From Prevotella sp. UBA4268 (GTDB taxonomy: Bacteria > Bacteroidota > Bacteroidia > Bacteroidales > Bacteroidaceae), in assembly GCA_002395135.1 (NCBI GenBank), contig DGWC01000072.1, positions 1 to 51,835 of the forward strand: 51,835 nt of DNA. Direction: 5' to 3'. The notes beneath the pieces are model-generated. The model ran no database searches. It was not told the DNA's origin and saw only the letters and a program-made list of their open reading frames with translations. Below are positions 49,377 to 51,835 of the stretch, piece after piece (position 1 is the stretch's first letter; each line of letters begins with the position of its first letter). The position numbers and the translations under genes were made by a program.

Positions 49377-51835
49377 TTATAGTCGGTTCTTTTCGTCATT
49401 ACCTGCACCTGTACCCTTATATTTGCTTCGGGCCGAATTGAATTTATACGTCAGGGAAATGCCGAACTTCTGCGTATAGACGTATGCATCCTTAGTCATT
49501 AATGCCGCGGGATAGGTGGCCTGCCACTTTTCACGCAGCGTCTTGAATACATCGTTGGCAAAGAAGATGGCTGTAAGCCTTTCGCTGAAGAACGACTTCT
49601 GCAGGCGGAGGTCGATGTTGAACTTGTGGCTGTCGCGTGTAAAACCGTAGTCGTTGCTGGTGACATAGCGGAGATAGAGCATGGCCTTTGCGGTCTCGTC
49701 AATGATGAACCAGTTGCGCAGGCTGAAGGTCCATTCAGGCTTGTCGAGACCGATTGTTACGCCGGAGTACTTCGTCGGGAAATGCTGCTGCCAGTAACTC
49801 AACGTCAGCGTAGGCTGATAGAATCCGAGTTTCGGGGAGGCGACAAGCGACGCATGCCATGCCTCCTGACGGTCGAAGTTCCGTCGTGTCCATATCGTCA
49901 TGTCACTGCCTTGCTCGTATGGACTGCCATACGAGAAGAAGATGTCTTTGTTCAGCGTGTAACCCGCTGACAGACTCAGCCATGAATAGTTAAGTCGCAG
50001 GTCTATATCCTGTCGATTGGTGGGTCTGAGCAACGGATTTCCGCCCTCCACCTCGTAGCGGTTGTCGTATTGGACGTAGGAGCTGAGCATATAGTAGGAG
50101 GGGCGCTTGATACGCTTGTTGTAACTAAACTCTGCTCCCCACTTGCCTTTCTTCCATCCGACGGAGAGATTCGGGAACAGGTCGCCATACTTACGGCTGG
50201 GTTCTTCCTGATATACACCGAAAGAGCGATAGTCGGTAGACACCCGCTCATAACGCAAGCCTCCGTCAAAGCTCCAGTCGCCCAAATGCAGGGCGTATTC
50301 GGCAAAGCCAGCAATGTTGCTCTCCCTGATGTCATCGTCTGATGACTTGACGTAATGCTCCTCGTTCTCGTTGGTGCCATAGCTGTGGGTGCTGGTCACC
50401 TCGGAGCCGATACTCAGCTCGCCCTTCCATACTGGATAGGACAGCACCAGCTTGCCTGCCAACATGTTACGGTGGTCTTCATTTCGCAGATGGATGTCAC
50501 GGTCTTCGATTTGCAGGCTGCGCTCCGTCTCAACGTCACTTCTGACTTTCTTGTTCCAAAGCCAGGAGCCGTTGAAGTCGATACCCAGTTTACCTATCTT
50601 GCCGACGTAATAGGCATTGGCCTCATGAATGGGACCGTCAGTCTCCGTCGTTCCCATCCACTGGTCGACGATTCCCTCCAGTTCGTCATTTCTGGTAATA
50701 GTCTGTACGCAGTTTGCCTCGCCTCCCATATAGAGTGAGCCGTCGAGACTATATTTGAAACCTATCGAGTTGTTGGCATTGATGTCGTAGCTCATACCAA
50801 TCTCGCCACTGAGGTCTGTAAACCAGAAAGTGTTTGGGCAAGTCTGGTCGAGAGCAATGCGGTCACCATTGATATTTGATTCCCAGCCGACTCTGTTGTC
50901 CTCTGAATGGTGGTTATTGTAGAATGTCATGGTGCCGAACAGCTCCAGGCCACCTTGACGGTATTTCATTTCCAAATCGTCGTAAGTCGTCCACTTCCTG
51001 TTGTTGGCCACTTGGCTGAATGCCTCTATGCTAAAGCCGTCACCCTGCGGAAGAATGGTCTTGATGCGGATAACGGCATTCACCTCGGCATTGTACTTGG
51101 CACCAGGCGAGGTGATGATGTCCACACTCTTGATGTTGTCAGACTTCAGCTGTTTCAGTTCCTTAGCACTCTGCACTTTTTTGTTGTTGATGTAGATTTC
51201 GGGCGTGCCTTTGGCAAAAACGGTGAAATTGCCTTCGCTACCCTGCACACCGGGCAGCATGGAGAGAACATCGTCTGCTGTTCCGACATCTTTCAGCATC
51301 GAGTTTTGAATATCCACGGTCATGCCGCCCGTGGTCATCTTGTATTGAGGAATCTCTCCCTTTACTGTCACATTCCCCAAGGTATATGTGTCGGGCTGCA
51401 TCCGAATGGTTCCGATGTCTGAGGTCTCACACCTTTTATATATGGTTTTGTAGCCGACGTATGATATTCTTGCAAGAACGGGACGATGTTCGCAGGGAAT
51501 GACGAAGAAACCGCTCTCGTTCGACACGCCGCCTGTAATCAGTGTGGAGTCCTGCGGCGAGAGCAGGGCGATGTTGGCGTAGGCTACGGGCTGGCCTTGC
51601 TCGTCGATGACGGTGCCCTTGTAGCGGGGGGCTGTCTTCTGCGGACACTCGACGATGATTTCCTGTTGGCTGGGATTTGCAATCCCCGGCTCAACGGTCA
51701 TGCGGATGGGATAGAAACCTATCATCTGGCGGATGGCTTCGGGAATGGTCTTGTGATGTACAGATGTCGTGATGCGGAAGTCCTCCAACTCGTTGTAGAG
51801 GAAACTGATAGTGTATTCTTCGCTTTGCTCATTCA
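49377..51835 (-). CDS. Outer-membrane beta-barrel protein with plug-like domain, 5' end outside window
   Basis: The reading frame is open to the right edge (upstream codons read NEQSEEYTISFLYNEL), so the start is missing; about 819 codons are visible. Order: an STN-like segment (FRITTSVHHKTIPEAIRQMIGFYP), a carboxypeptidase-D-like domain (YKGTVIDEQGQPVAYANIAL), a TonB-receptor-like plug (MLKDVGTADDVLSMLPGVQG, IYINNKKVQSAKELKQL, SVDIITSPGAKYNAEVNAVI) and a barrel ending GISLTYKFNSARSKYKGTG. This is the family of outer-membrane barrels related to TonB receptors but without a SusD partner. The cargo is unknown. Such genes often lie next to regulators or two-component systems; that side is outside the window. 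Confidence 0.85.
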   Translation of the reverse strand, partial: NEQSEEYTISFLYNELEDFRITTSVHHKTIPEAIRQMIGFYPIRMTVEPGIANPSQQEIIVECPQKTAPRYKGTVIDEQGQPVAYANIALLSPQDSTLITGGVSNESGFFVIPCEHRPVLARISYVGYKTIYKRCETSDIGTIRMQPDTYTLGNVTVKGEIPQYKMTTGGMTVDIQNSMLKDVGTADDVLSMLPGVQGSEGNFTVFAKGTPEIYINNKKVQSAKELKQLKSDNIKSVDIITSPGAKYNAEVNAVIRIKTILPQGDGFSIEAFSQVANNRKWTTYDDLEMKYRQGGLELFGTMTFYNNHHSEDNRVGWESNINGDRIALDQTCPNTFWFTDLSGEIGMSYDINANNSIGFKYSLDGSLYMGGEANCVQTITRNDELEGIVDQWMGTTETDGPIHEANAYYVGKIGKLGIDFNGSWLWNKKVRSDVETERSLQIEDRDIHLRNEDHRNMLAGKLVLSYPVWKGELSIGSEVTSTHSYGTNENEEHYVKSSDDDIRESNIAGFAEYALHLGDWSFDGGLRYERVSTDYRSFGVYQEEPSRKYGDLFPNLSVGWKKGKWGAEFSYNKRIKRPSYYMLSSYVQYDNRYEVEGGNPLLRPTNRQDIDLRLNYSWLSLSAGYTLNKDIFFSYGSPYEQGSDMTIWTRRNFDRQEAWHASLVASPKLGFYQPTLTLSYWQQHFPTKYSGVTIGLDKPEWTFSLRNWFIIDETAKAMLYLRYVTSNDYGFTRDSHKFNIDLRLQKSFFSERLTAIFFANDVFKTLREKWQATYPAALMTKDAYVYTQKFGISLTYKFNSARSKYKGTGAGNDEKNRL

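Overview
The window comes from a Bacteroidales genome, most likely Prevotellaceae (Prevotella, Segatella or Xylanibacter). Evidence seen: SusC/SusD pairs with accessory lipoproteins, many lipoboxes, BACON and DUF4302-type proteins, a Prevotella-style C-terminal tail on the M6 peptidase, and TAnnTTTG -7 promoter elements, in several cases with TTTG 19-20 nt upstream, in place of sigma70 boxes. The xylan cluster resembles the Xus core described in gut and rumen Prevotella.

Layout. 1-2280: the 3'-truncated end of a mobile-element tyrosine recombinase (minus strand), then a small conserved gene with a structured leader. 2281-16353: pectin / rhamnogalacturonan enzymes without a SusCD pair (GH97, a tandem GH43-CBM6 enzyme, GH105, SGNH esterase, GH28, a two-domain esterase), interleaved with an O-acetyltransferase, a zinc-ribbon protein, a flippase and an SpmA-SpmB fusion. 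16566-25715: cation efflux transporter, sufC-sufD-sufS (no sufB alongside), a 94-aa protein, rnhB, a WYL regulator and a secreted M6 peptidase. 26064-34943: a five-gene SusC/SusD/HExxH-lipoprotein/DUF4302/BACON operon whose upstream region carries inverted repeats and, on the other side, a truncated relative of its own HExxH lipoprotein gene. 36234-39494: tricorn-like protease. 39696-48507: a minimal xylan locus (SusC, SusD, surface glycan-binding protein, GH10 with inserted CBMs). 48819-51835: a small lipoprotein and a partial outer-membrane beta-barrel protein.

How the parts fit. The xylan locus should capture and cut xylan at the cell surface and import the products. The scattered pectin enzymes would de-acetylate and trim homogalacturonan and RG-I fragments and remove arabinose- or galactose-type side chains in the periplasm or outside. 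The second SusCD operon, with a HExxH lipoprotein, has no glycosidase; its substrate is unknown and may not be a glycan.

Most unusual feature: three intergenic regions (about 8158-8369, 17659-17759 and 25746-25980) are built on the same exact 22-bp lattice of short palindromic-armed units whose central 5-7 bp appear in either orientation. Two of the three lie between convergent genes. I do not recognise this as a named element. Other points worth checking are three perfectly spaced 20-bp direct repeats upstream of the two-domain esterase, a perfect inverted repeat overlapping the suf -33 box, and a possible invertible promoter at the second SusC gene.
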